Counted from the first letter of the stretch, positions 1-7,233 are shown. The stretch is 13,191 bases of DNA from Verrucomicrobia bacterium UBA2970 (GCA_002348345.1 DEAY01000287.1:2102-15292), one strand, 5' to 3'. Notes: a model not told the origin generated them from the letters alone. A program made the numbers and translations.

Positions 1-29
1 GACTGCCGCGACTGCCGCGACTGCTCCCG
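1..29. repeat. 9-bp tandem repeat in gspD coding a Ser-Arg-Gly tract
   Basis: The left edge has a 9-bp unit, gactgccgc, two exact times followed by a third, degenerate copy. On the minus strand it encodes repeating Arg-Gly-Ser within the low-complexity loop of the third N-domain of GspD. The repeat is cut by the window edge, so the copy number is unknown. Confidence 0.6.
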
Positions 30-1123
30 CTGCGGGAACTGCCGCCAAATCCGCTTCGGCTGAAGAAGCTTCCTCGTCCACCAAAGCGGACATTGCCGTT
101 ATTGTTGTCGCTTTGGTCATCGAACAAGCCGGTCAGGATCTGGGCGGTCTCCTGGGCGTCGGCGTGCTCCAGGTGATAAACGGCGATTTCAGTGATGTCG
201 TCGACCACGCGGTCGATTTTGGTGACAATTTCCTCGATGGTGGGGATGTATTCCGCCGGGGCGGAGACGACCAAGGAATTGGTTCGCGTATCCGCGACCG
301 CCACCACATTGGAAGCCGCCTGGCGGGCCTCGCTGGGACCACTGCTCCGGCTACTGCTTCGATCGCCCTCTCCGCGAGAAGAGCTTCCACGGGAACTAAA
401 ATAACGAGCGAAGGGAGAGCGACTGCTGCTTCTGCTGCTTCTCGAACTGTCCCGCGGTTGTTCGAAGATGTCATCGATTACTTCCGCGAGTTCTTCCGCA
501 TCCGCGTATTCCAGCGAAAAGACCCGGATGGTCGAGATGCTTGAGATGGAGGTGTCCAGGGCGGTGATGATCTCGGCCATCCGGTGGATGCTGGCTTGCC
601 GGTCGGTGAGCACCAGGGCATTGCTGCTCTGATTGGCGGTGAGCGTGGCGTCATCCGGCAGCAGCGGTTTCAGGTCCTCGATCAACTGGGTGGCATCGGC
701 ATAGCGGACCGGGATGATCTGGGTCACCATCGAGTCGGTGGTCGGGATCTCCGCCGGGTTGGCTCCCTTGTTCACCGGCAGGTTGTATTTGCGGGCCTCG
801 TCCTGGTCGACAATCTTGAGAATCCTCTTGTTGCGGACGATGGCGTAGCCTTTGTCCGCCAACAGGGTGTCCAGCAGTTCCACGGCGTCGTCGGCGCTGA
901 TGGGCTGATTGCTCCACGCGTTGATTTCGCCTTCCACGTCCGTTTCCATGACGATGATGAATCCGGCGGCCTCACTCACGTAGTCCAGCACGGTTTCGAT
1001 GTCCGCCCCCCGAAAGTTGAACTTGATGGTGGCATCTTGGCCTTGAGCGCCGGGGGCGCAGAGAGCGGCCCCGATGGCGAGTGCCATGGCGAGAGCTGGT
1101 TTGATGTGTTTCATGGGTTTCAT
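1..1123 (-). CDS. gspD: Type II secretion secretin GspD, N-terminal part (runs off the left edge)
   Basis: This is the outer-membrane secretin through which folded substrates leave the periplasm. I translated 374 codons from the ATG at 1123; the C-terminal channel domain lies outside the window. A signal peptide (about residues 1-28, ending APGAQGQ) is followed by an N0 domain (about 30-105, IKFNFRGADIETVLDYVSEA). Three N1-type repeats follow: about 130-200 (QIIPVRYADATQLIEDLKPL), about 203-320 (IRVFSLEYADAEELAEVIDD), and one starting near 322 (EIAVYHLEHADAQETAQIL). The second repeat is split by a Ser/Arg-rich insert at about 225-263. The third enters a Gly/Ser/Arg-rich stretch from about 335 to the edge. 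The start overlaps the stop of the upstream GspC-like gene as ATGA, which favours 1123 over the in-frame ATG at 1114. It is last in the visible operon. The family call is secure; the SR-rich inserts are unusual. Confidence 0.93.
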   Translation of the reverse strand, partial: MKPMKHIKPALAMALAIGAALCAPGAQGQDATIKFNFRGADIETVLDYVSEAAGFIIVMETDVEGEINAWSNQPISADDAVELLDTLLADKGYAIVRNKRILKIVDQDEARKYNLPVNKGANPAEIPTTDSMVTQIIPVRYADATQLIEDLKPLLPDDATLTANQSSNALVLTDRQASIHRMAEIITALDTSISSISTIRVFSLEYADAEELAEVIDDIFEQPRDSSRSSRSSSRSPFARYFSSRGSSSRGEGDRSSSRSSGPSEARQAASNVVAVADTRTNSLVVSAPAEYIPTIEEIVTKIDRVVDDITEIAVYHLEHADAQETAQILTGLFDDQSDNNNGNVRFGGRGSFFSRSGFGGSSRSGSSRGSRGS

Positions 1124-1797
1124 TGATTCATTTGTTGACGTCGCCGCTCCATCATTCTCTTGAGGATATCACTCTTAGACGACTCACTCGAGCGGGGGGG
1201 GGCATCCGATGAAGTCGTTGGTGCTGGCGTGGCGGGTTCGGGCTGGGAAAATGGAGAGGAGCCAATCGACGAACGCGAACGGCTTTTCTGACCGGGGGCG
1301 CCTCGAAAATCGGCACCGGTCTCATGGATGAGTTCCCACGGATCCTCTCCCTGACGGCTCAGGCCCATGCCGACGGCGATTTCGATTCGTTGGTCATCCC
1401 TTTGGATGACGATCTGTTTGTCCCTGATCTCCCTCACCTCAAACCCCGCGATTTCCTCCGAGGGTTTGAGAACCACACGATACTCGCTGGAGGTGCCCGA
1501 GAAGAAGGCGAGGGCCTTTCCATCGTGCTGCATGGTCCCCACCAGGGAGAATCGGTCGACGGGAACGGTATCTTCGAGGGCCCGGCGGCGTTCGGCCTCG
1601 AGGCGAGCCCGGTCCTGTCGATTGGCGTCGAAGATATTGTTGTCCAGCACAAGGGTGTAGGATTCGAAGGAAATCCCAGCCGGGATCGTCGTCTTCGGTG
1701 CGGTTTCCTCGGCTGGTATCCAGGAGGGGGCGACGAAAACCCAGAGGCTCAACGAGGCCTTCCACCATGATTTGATTACTTGGCAATGAGCGTTCAT
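1120..1797 (-). CDS. GspC/GspN-like inner-membrane linker of the T2SS (no PDZ domain)
   Basis: The 225-aa protein sits between gspM and gspD, the position held by xpsN in Xanthomonas. One hydrophobic segment at about residues 11-28 is either a membrane anchor or a signal peptide. A charged stretch (DNNIFDANRQDRARLEAE, about 52-69) precedes a beta-rich region at about 83-147 (FSLVGTMQHDGKALAFFSG; IEIAVGMGL). That region resembles the homology region of GspC and PilP, which binds the N0 domain of the secretin. The C-terminal 60 or so residues are low complexity: Ser/Arg-rich (KSRSRSSIGSS), then Pro/Thr/Ser-rich, ending in a basic tail (KRMMERRRQQ). There is no PDZ or coiled-coil module as in classical GspC. 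The start overlaps the gspM stop as ATGA and the stop overlaps gspD in the same way. The role is inferred from position and the HR-like fold; primary sequence recognition is moderate. Confidence 0.72.
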   Translation of the reverse strand: MNAHCQVIKSWWKASLSLWVFVAPSWIPAEETAPKTTIPAGISFESYTLVLDNNIFDANRQDRARLEAERRRALEDTVPVDRFSLVGTMQHDGKALAFFSGTSSEYRVVLKPSEEIAGFEVREIRDKQIVIQRDDQRIEIAVGMGLSRQGEDPWELIHETGADFRGAPGQKSRSRSSIGSSPFSQPEPATPAPTTSSDAPPRSSESSKSDILKRMMERRRQQMNQ

Positions 1798-2330
1798 TTG
1801 TCGCTTGGTTGGAATTGTAAGCCGCTGAATCGAATCGCGAGGGTTAGATTGTTTCCGGAATCGTCGCGCGAGGTGACTTCGATCTCCTCGGCCCGGACGG
1901 CGAGGGGATCGGTTTCAAGCTGGAAGACAAATTTCGCGATTGATGGCAAATCCCCCTCCGCCAGAGCCCGGCAGTCGTAGGTTCGAAACCCCTCGTCGCC
2001 GTCGATCCACTGGGGTTTGAAGGACTTGAAGGTCATGTCACTGTCACGGCTCCATCGGTTCGCTGCCTTCAGCACCGCATCCTCGGCCGAGGAATCGTCT
2101 GCCACGAGCGCCGTGCGTTGCATCTCTTCCCACCGGCGTGTGATCGTGGTTTCTCGATCGAGGAGACTTGTTCCTCTTTCGATCGATTGCCGCAGGGTGG
2201 TGATTCTCTCCGACCGTTCCACCCACAGATTTCCCAGGGGTGCGAGAATCAGCCGGTCGGCGGCCAGGATGCCGACCGCGGCCAAGGCCGTGATGAGAAG
2301 AAGTCGTTCTCGATTCTGAGTCGCCATCAT
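1794..2330 (-). CDS. gspM: T2SS assembly platform protein GspM (PilO-like)
   Basis: This is a bitopic inner-membrane protein that pairs with GspL in the assembly platform. A short cytoplasmic tail (MATQNRER) leads into one membrane helix at about residues 8-28. A coiled-coil-prone, charged helix follows (ERSERITTLRQSIERG). A periplasmic ferredoxin-like domain with alternating strands ends in LTLAIRFSGLQF. The length (about 178 aa) fits the family. An upstream ATG at 2348 exists, but an AGGAGG at 2334-2339 lies 3 nt before ATG 2330 and 6 nt before ATG 2327, so the start is one of those two. Either overlaps the gspL stop. GspM diverges strongly in sequence, so the call rests on topology and on its place between gspL and the GspC-like gene. 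Confidence 0.8.
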   Translation of the reverse strand: MMATQNRERLLLITALAAVGILAADRLILAPLGNLWVERSERITTLRQSIERGTSLLDRETTITRRWEEMQRTALVADDSSAEDAVLKAANRWSRDSDMTFKSFKPQWIDGDEGFRTYDCRALAEGDLPSIAKFVFQLETDPLAVRAEEIEVTSRDDSGNNLTLAIRFSGLQFQPSDK

Positions 2331-3748
2331 TGACCTCCTGACTTCCATTGAAATTGAAATGCAAACTGAACCGGTGCTTCGCCGCGAACTTGTTGCAGCA
2401 TGAGTTCAGAGATGTGTTCCATCCCCCGGAGTTCATCCATCACGGTGAGCAGTTCCTGGTTGTTGCGAGCGGAGCCGGAACAGAGAACCTGTTGGTTTTC
2501 CTTGATCTGGACCGATTTGACCCAAAGGGATCCTTCACGCGGAAATGCGCCAGAGAGTTGTTTGGCAATTTCCAGGCTTTCGACGGATCGCGTGAACCAG
2601 GGACGGAATTGACGGATTCTTCCCTGAAGCGCTTCCAACTCGGTGACGGTGTCGGCCATGCCGGCCCATTCGTTCTCCAGCGACCGGAGTCGGTATCCCT
2701 GGATCGAATAAACGATGACGGTGAGGGCCACGATTGCCCCCACGGAACCGCCCACCCAGGCATTCCTCCGGGAGGAGACCTTCTTGGCGAGCGCCTGAAA
2801 TTGCGTCTCCTTGGGGGGCAGGAACTCCAGGTGTGAATTCTGATTGATCAGGAAGGACTCTGCCGCCCGGTGAAGGGGGTTGTGTTCGGATGGGACGGGA
2901 GTGGTCTTGAGGCCCATCCCTTGGAGGGTGGATTGGAGTGATTCGGCAGCGTCAGCACCCGGAGGCGAGTCGTGGCTGACGATGGCATGCTTGAGGTGAG
3001 GTCGAACGGCACCGCTCAGCTGACCGAGAGTGATCTTGATCTCCCGCTGCAACAGGTCATGGTCGAGGACTTGGTCCGCACCCTCGGTTTCGTAGACCTC
3101 ATCCAGGGAACGAATCGCGGCGTAGCCGTTGTCGCACTGGATCGCAAGGTCGACGTGATCCGGATGAACATTCAGGATGAGATGGGGCGAGCTGGGTTCG
3201 ATCGTCGGGGACGGCTGGATGCCCAGCGTCAAGCTGATGGGGCGCAGCTTGGCTTGTTGGAGGATTCGTTCAAGGCGCCCCACCTGCGTTTTCGGGAGTG
3301 CTGCCAGCGTGGCGTGGCGGGATTGATCGGGGGCTTGAAAGGCTACCGAGCTCAGGCTGATCTCATCGGCAGCGAAGGGGAATTCGGTTTCGGCCTGGAG
3401 ATCAAGGTAGCTTTGGCGGTCCTCTTCGGACAGCTCCGGAATCTCGATCGATGTCGTCAACACCAGGTTGGATGGTAAACAAACCAAGCATTTGGTCTCG
3501 CGAAGTTCGTGTTGGTCCAGAAAACCACGGAGTTCCTGGGCCACCAGTTCCTCACTTTGGGTCAGCGGATCCAGCGACAGCATGGTGCGTGCTTGGCCGA
3601 CCACTCGGACCTGGCCGTTGATCCGCTTCATTGCAATCGCGCTCACACGGCGACCGTAGAAGGACAGGGCCAAGAGGGACGCAAGGGGTTGGGGTTTAAA
3701 GGGATTCAAAATGAACGCAATGGGTTTTGCTTGTTTTCGGCGAGCCAC
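2327..3748 (-). CDS. gspL: T2SS assembly platform protein GspL (PilM-like cytoplasmic domain plus periplasmic domain)
   Basis: This protein recruits the GspE ATPase to the inner membrane and joins GspM in the periplasm. The cytoplasmic part (to about residue 328) has an actin-like/PilM fold signature: LALSFYGRRVSAIAMKR near the start, CLVCLPSNLVLTTSIEIP at about 87-104, and a second half near HLILNVHPDHVDLAIQ. One membrane helix follows at about 331-349 (WVGGSVGAIVALTVIVYSI). Then come a coiled-coil-like segment (350-390) and a PilN-like ferredoxin domain (SLWVKSVQIKENQQVLCSG). The start is uncertain. GTG 3748 gives 473 aa but overlaps gspK by 43 nt. TTG 3709 overlaps the gspK stop as TTGA, like its neighbours, and keeps the whole conserved part. 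No good ribosome binding site distinguishes them. ATG 3631 would remove the first conserved strand and is rejected. Confidence 0.85.
   Translation of the reverse strand: MARRKQAKPIAFILNPFKPQPLASLLALSFYGRRVSAIAMKRINGQVRVVGQARTMLSLDPLTQSEELVAQELRGFLDQHELRETKCLVCLPSNLVLTTSIEIPELSEEDRQSYLDLQAETEFPFAADEISLSSVAFQAPDQSRHATLAALPKTQVGRLERILQQAKLRPISLTLGIQPSPTIEPSSPHLILNVHPDHVDLAIQCDNGYAAIRSLDEVYETEGADQVLDHDLLQREIKITLGQLSGAVRPHLKHAIVSHDSPPGADAAESLQSTLQGMGLKTTPVPSEHNPLHRAAESFLINQNSHLEFLPPKETQFQALAKKVSSRRNAWVGGSVGAIVALTVIVYSIQGYRLRSLENEWAGMADTVTELEALQGRIRQFRPWFTRSVESLEIAKQLSGAFPREGSLWVKSVQIKENQQVLCSGSARNNQELLTVMDELRGMEHISELMLQQVRGEAPVQFAFQFQWKSGGQ
2334..2339 (-). promoter_or_regulatory. Strong Shine-Dalgarno for gspM
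   Basis: AGGAGG on the minus strand lies inside the last codons of gspL. It sets the gspM start at 2327 or 2330 rather than at the in-frame ATG at 2348, which lies upstream of it. Confidence 0.7.
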
Positions 3749-5052
3749 AGCCGGGTTGGTTCGCCCAGTGCCCAGCCCGATCGCGGCAAGTGTTTTCGGG
3801 CGATAATGCGGGGTTCCTCCCCGTCGGTGGCGATGACGAATTGGGTGCGCCGGTAGCCTTTGCCCCCGCGCCCCACGGCGGCGATATCGATGAGGTAGTG
3901 AGAGGTGGTGCCGCTCAAGTAAGGCGAGGCATCCTCCACCGCATCCTCGTCCAGGATGTTGCTGATCCAGGTCACGGTTGCCGTTCCCGGCTCATTGGAT
4001 TGGCGCTGGGCGACCACGGTCGCCGCGTTCTCTATCCCGATCCCCGGAATGCAGGCCAGGACGGCTTCGCTGGCCGTGTTCACATTGATCAAGCCGCCTT
4101 CGATTTCTTCGTTGGAAACGGTGATTTGACCTTCGATCTGTGCGAATTCCTCCTCGGTCATTCCGGAGAAGTTGAAGTATTCCAGGATGCTTTCGTAGGT
4201 TTGGCCTCCCGGCGCGTTCAGTTCCTGGGCACGCGCCTGCCCAAAGGTTTCTTCCAAAAGGGTGCTGAGTTGGTCGTCATCGTCGTTGTTGAGATCAATC
4301 ATCTGTGTCCCCTCCGCCTCGGGATCGGGGCCGGACGTGTAGACCGTGACATATTCGAGAATGCCGGGTTCCAAGCGACCGTCCTTATTGTCGGGAGGGT
4401 AGGTGAGGTCGCCATCGTTTTCGTTGGGATCAAGGATGCCATTGCGGTTGATGTCCTCCCCGTAGAGGAATTGGGGTTGCGCCCCGTAGACGAGGTGGAG
4501 TTCGTCAATGGAATCGAAGGGGGCGTTCTTGGCCTCGTAGGGGGAATCCATCTGGAGATAGGTTGCGGATTCGGCTCCGTTTTCGGTCAGCTCGTCATCC
4601 TCATCGCGCCAATCGACAATCGAGGCGGCGAATTGCGGGGTCATGTTGGGGAGGCCTTCCAGCATCTCCTGCGTCGCGGTATTCAAGTTGAGTTTGGCGG
4701 CTTCATCTTGAATGCCGAAGGTGGGGAGGAACGCACTCAGAAACGTATTGGTTCGGCCGATGTACCAGAAGAACGCCTCTCCCACGGGAACCATTCCAGC
4801 CTGATGCGGTGCCAGCACGGGAATGGACCCGCGGTCCTCTAGATTCTTGAGCTTGTAGATCGCATAGCGAAGCCCCGCCTCGATCGCCTGTTCGGCTTGC
4901 CAACCCGCGGCGCGATGTTCCGCCGCTCGGAACGAGAGCATCATCGAATGTCCGAAGAGGAGAGCGATCGTGACCAGTCCCAAGGTGACCCAAAGGACGA
5001 TAATCAGCACCGACCCTCGATTCTGGCGGGGAGCAGGGTGAGGAATATTCAT
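3706..5052 (-). CDS. gspK: T2SS minor pseudopilin GspK
   Basis: This large minor pseudopilin caps the pseudopilus tip with GspI and GspJ. From ATG 5052 it is 448 aa, longer than the roughly 300-330 aa of proteobacterial GspK. The prepilin-like signal NRG/SVLIIVLWVTLG (cleavage after Gly13) lacks Glu at +5, as is typical of GspK. Two helix-hairpin-helix-like motifs of the T2SSK family are visible: LNLNTATQEMLEGLPNM followed by VDWRDEDDE, and INVNTASEAVLACIPGIG. Between them lies an acidic insert with an EF-hand-like loop, DINRNGILDPNE, at residues 200-211, and a second partial loop (DNKDGRLE). A longer reading to 5223 only adds sequence antisense in character inside gspJ. The start lies 1 nt after the gspJ stop, with AAGGAGG at 5064-5070 upstream. 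Confidence 0.92.
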   Translation of the reverse strand: MNIPHPAPRQNRGSVLIIVLWVTLGLVTIALLFGHSMMLSFRAAEHRAAGWQAEQAIEAGLRYAIYKLKNLEDRGSIPVLAPHQAGMVPVGEAFFWYIGRTNTFLSAFLPTFGIQDEAAKLNLNTATQEMLEGLPNMTPQFAASIVDWRDEDDELTENGAESATYLQMDSPYEAKNAPFDSIDELHLVYGAQPQFLYGEDINRNGILDPNENDGDLTYPPDNKDGRLEPGILEYVTVYTSGPDPEAEGTQMIDLNNDDDDQLSTLLEETFGQARAQELNAPGGQTYESILEYFNFSGMTEEEFAQIEGQITVSNEEIEGGLINVNTASEAVLACIPGIGIENAATVVAQRQSNEPGTATVTWISNILDEDAVEDASPYLSGTTSHYLIDIAAVGRGGKGYRRTQFVIATDGEEPRIIARKHLPRSGWALGEPTRLWLAENKQNPLRSF

Positions 5053-5053
5053 G

Positions 5054-5893
5054 CTAGTTCCGTCCTCCTTGCTGTCCTTGGTCGCCGAAATTGGTGGCGC
5101 CCGCTTGACCGCTCCCGCCCCCGGTTGTGGGCGATCCGCCGCCGGGGTTGTCGCTGCTCGAGGCGCCGTCCTCCCCGTCCGCCGCTTCACCCTCTTCGTC
5201 TTCCCCTTGTCGAGGCGCTTCAAGGATGCTCACCACGTGAGTGAGGGAAGGGGGCGACTGGCCGCGTTGCGTATCGGCGTCGGTATCGGTGTCGAATTCC
5301 AAGTAGATTTGAACCGCCTTGGGAAGCACCGGGTCCTGCAAGTCCGAGTCCCAGGTTTCCTGCCAGATTTCCCCGTCGAAAAAGTTCAAATTGAACGAGC
5401 GGACGCCGTTGACGAGCGGTTGTTCGATGGGAGGCGGAACCGTGCTCGTTAACAGGTTGCGCGTCACGGCCCGAACGAGATCGAGAGAGTTGGGATCGTT
5501 ACGGGGGTCGAGGGTGGGCGCTAAATAGTATTGAACCATTTGGATGTTGGACCAAGGCGCTTCCTCCCGGGTCTGGCCGCTGGCCGTGAAGAATTGCAAG
5601 TGGTCGGTATTCGTATTCGACCCGGATAACGGTTCGGCCAGAAACCGATCGGCGCGAAATCCCTCGCTGAAGAATGTGGCGCGGAGGTCCTGCTTGATGA
5701 GCTCGAGGGCTTGAATCCGAGGGGTGAAGATGGCGTGTTTGGCGGAGACGCGTTCCCTCAATCGAATGCTGGTGTAGAACACCGAGTTGATCGCGGCGAG
5801 CACGATTGAAAAAGCCAAGGTGGCGAAGAGGACCTCGATCAAGGTGAAGCCCGATCGCTTGCGGAGGGAGGAGGGCTTCCGGATAGCGTTCAT
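5054..5893 (-). CDS. gspJ: T2SS minor pseudopilin GspJ
   Basis: This tip pseudopilin is 279 aa from ATG 5893. The class III signal KRSG/FTLIEVLFATLAFS has cleavage after Gly15 and Glu at +5 (residue 20), followed by a hydrophobic helix. The body fits GspJ: RIQALELIKQDLRATFF early on, QMVQYYLAP-type strands in the middle, and VRSFNLNFFDGEIWQETWDS, the usual GspJ beta hairpin. The last 55 or so residues (about 225-279) are an added tail: first acidic (GEDEEGEAADGEDG), then Gly/Ser/Gln-rich with no hydrophobic core. The start overlaps the gspI stop as ATGA and has GAGGA just upstream. An open frame continues to 6019 but lies over gspI and is rejected because the prepilin signal must be near the N-terminus. 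Confidence 0.9.
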   Translation of the reverse strand: MNAIRKPSSLRKRSGFTLIEVLFATLAFSIVLAAINSVFYTSIRLRERVSAKHAIFTPRIQALELIKQDLRATFFSEGFRADRFLAEPLSGSNTNTDHLQFFTASGQTREEAPWSNIQMVQYYLAPTLDPRNDPNSLDLVRAVTRNLLTSTVPPPIEQPLVNGVRSFNLNFFDGEIWQETWDSDLQDPVLPKAVQIYLEFDTDTDADTQRGQSPPSLTHVVSILEAPRQGEDEEGEAADGEDGASSSDNPGGGSPTTGGGSGQAGATNFGDQGQQGGRN

Positions 5894-6288
5894 TCCTCGG
5901 GCTCCTCGATGAGGGTGCTGGTTCGAACCAGGTGTTCCTGCGCTTGCACCGTGAAGGCGACCTGAACTTCCAGGTAGATCAAGGGGTCGATGTCCCAGTT
6001 CCGTTGTTCCAAACGCCACTCGTATTCGCGGTGAATCCCCGGAAACGTGCCGGAGCCGGGCTGGTTCTGCCAGGTCTCGGTCACCACCAGTTCGGTGAGA
6101 AAGGAATCGGCCAACTGGGCGGCAACGGTCTTGCGTTCGGCGATGACACCCGCTCGATTCGCCAGCGCGATGCCTTGGACGGCGACCGGGATCACGATCG
6201 CCATGAAAAGCATCGCGGCGAGCACCTCGACGAAGGTGAACCCACCGTCCTTGCGCCGCCTACGGCCGGAGTAAGAGCTCCTGATCAT
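5890..6288 (-). CDS. gspI: T2SS minor pseudopilin GspI
   Basis: From ATG 6288 the protein is 132 aa, a normal GspI length. The basic leader (SGRRRRKDGG) is cut after Gly16 before FTFVEVLAAMLFMAIVIPV, with Glu at +5. The mature part has the compact GspI pattern, including the ERKTVAAQLADSFLTELVV helix and the YEWRLEQRNWDIDPLIYLEV strands. GspI starts the tip complex by binding GspJ and GspK. The gene overlaps gspH by 29 nt. The open frame continues upstream to 6405 but would place the prepilin signal deep inside the protein, so the internal ATG is chosen. No strong ribosome binding site is visible, which suggests dependence on coupling from gspH. Confidence 0.88.
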   Translation of the reverse strand: MIRSSYSGRRRRKDGGFTFVEVLAAMLFMAIVIPVAVQGIALANRAGVIAERKTVAAQLADSFLTELVVTETWQNQPGSGTFPGIHREYEWRLEQRNWDIDPLIYLEVQVAFTVQAQEHLVRTSTLIEEPEE

Positions 6289-6805
6289 CCTGTTCGTCGC
6301 GCACTTCAAAAGAAAGGCGGTTGTGGTTCTGAGCGATTCGATTGACGCCCTCACGGCGATCCTTGATAAGGATGCTGTAGAGGCTGTTTTCCGAGATCGA
6401 TCCATCGGGGAGAAAAAGGATCGAGGGTGTTTTTGTGGTGTTGAGTTGATTCAATGGGGTCGACTCAATCTCGAGGGTGAGATCCTCATCAACGCGGTAA
6501 CGAAATGAATTCTGGCGGTTGGTCGGGTAACCGGTTTCCGGGCGGAGTCCGTATTCGCCTTGGGCCGCTTCGATCCACATGACCATGGGTACGCCTTCGT
6601 TGATCGCTTGATTGCTTCCGTGGTCGGTGAGGGCGACGAAGCGACGCGTTTCTTCGGTGAGCGCTCGGCCTCCAAAGAATCGTGAGAGGGCGGGCGCGGT
6701 CACTCCGAGAACGGTCGCCAGCAACCCCAACACCAAGATGAGTTCAAGGAGGGTGAAGGCTCGGGCTCGTGCCGATTCAATTGGCCCAGTTGGTAATGTC
6801 ATCAT
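6260..6805 (-). CDS. gspH: T2SS minor pseudopilin GspH
   Basis: This 181-aa pseudopilin bridges the GspI/J/K tip to the GspG shaft. The signal ARARA/FTLLELILVLGLLATVL has Ala rather than Gly at -1 and Glu at +5 (residue 21). The rest matches GspH/FimT: ALTEETRRFVALTDHGSNQA, then VPMVMWIEAAQGEYGLRPE and ILFLPDGSIS. GGAGG at 6808-6812 lies 2 nt before ATG 6805 and 5 nt before the adjacent ATG 6802, so the second ATG may be the true start. It overlaps gspG by 29 nt. Assignment as GspH rests on its position after gspG and its C-terminal pattern. The Ala at -1 is discussed as a finding. Confidence 0.88.
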   Translation of the reverse strand: MMTLPTGPIESARARAFTLLELILVLGLLATVLGVTAPALSRFFGGRALTEETRRFVALTDHGSNQAINEGVPMVMWIEAAQGEYGLRPETGYPTNRQNSFRYRVDEDLTLEIESTPLNQLNTTKTPSILFLPDGSISENSLYSILIKDRREGVNRIAQNHNRLSFEVRDEQDDQELLLRP

Positions 6806-7223
6806 CCCCTCCAGTTCGGCCGTCCGGGCCGTTGGAGCTTAAGTCGTAGCCATTGGAGTTTTTTCGACCGGGGTAGTCGTAGACGTAGGGATTGCCCCAG
6901 GGATCAACCGGAACGCCCTTCTTGATATAGGGTCCGCGCCAGTCCGGGGCGTTGCTGGGAGGATCGACCAGTTCGGTGAGGCCATCCCCGCCCTTGGGAT
7001 AGTATCCGTTGTCGACCTCAAAGGAGTCCAGGGCGATTTCAAGATTGGAGATCTGACTCTGTGCCGCCGTGACCTTGGCTTGCTTCGAACGACCGGCGAA
7101 CTTTGGTACGACGACAGCGGCAAGTGCGGCGAGAATGACCAGAACCAGGAGCATTTCGACCAGCGTAAAGCCGGATTGCCGGCGGCGACGGGTCTTTGAG
7201 ATGGACACAGCGGGTCGTTTCAT
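6777..7223 (-). CDS. gspG: T2SS major pseudopilin GspG
   Basis: GspG is the subunit of the pseudopilus shaft that acts as piston. The 148-aa protein has a basic leader and the signal RQSG/FTLVEMLLVLVILAALA, with cleavage after Gly18 and Glu at +5 (residue 23). The family hallmarks follow: VVVPKFAGRSKQAKVTAAQS, LEIALDSFEVDNGYYP, then WRGPYIKKGVPVDPWGNPY and the C-terminal calcium-site region GPDGRTGGDDDITNW. The last motif is nearly identical to that of typical GspG proteins. The ribosome binding site AAAAGGAA lies just before the ATG, 10 nt after the gspF stop, and is among the best in the operon, as expected for the most abundant subunit. Confidence 0.96.
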   Translation of the reverse strand: MKRPAVSISKTRRRRQSGFTLVEMLLVLVILAALAAVVVPKFAGRSKQAKVTAAQSQISNLEIALDSFEVDNGYYPKGGDGLTELVDPPSNAPDWRGPYIKKGVPVDPWGNPYVYDYPGRKNSNGYDLSSNGPDGRTGGDDDITNWAN

Positions 7224-7233
7224 AGGCTTCCTT

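Noticed and set aside
584..1126. 180-codon plus-strand open frame
   Set aside because: Antisense to the gspD N-terminal domains, which are clearly real.
3727..4842. 371-codon plus-strand open frame
   Set aside because: It lies fully antisense to gspK, whose protein has clear family motifs; long antisense frames are expected in GC-rich coding DNA.
5053..5223. Upstream extension of gspK to an ATG at 5223
   Set aside because: It would put the prepilin signal some 57 residues inside the protein and lies over the gspJ tail; ATG 5052, 1 nt after the gspJ stop, fits.
5894..6019. Upstream extension of gspJ
   Set aside because: The same prepilin-position argument applies; ATG 5893 overlaps the gspI stop as ATGA.
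6289..6405. Upstream extension of gspI
   Set aside because: It would bury the FTFVEV signal about 55 residues in and overlaps gspH in another frame.
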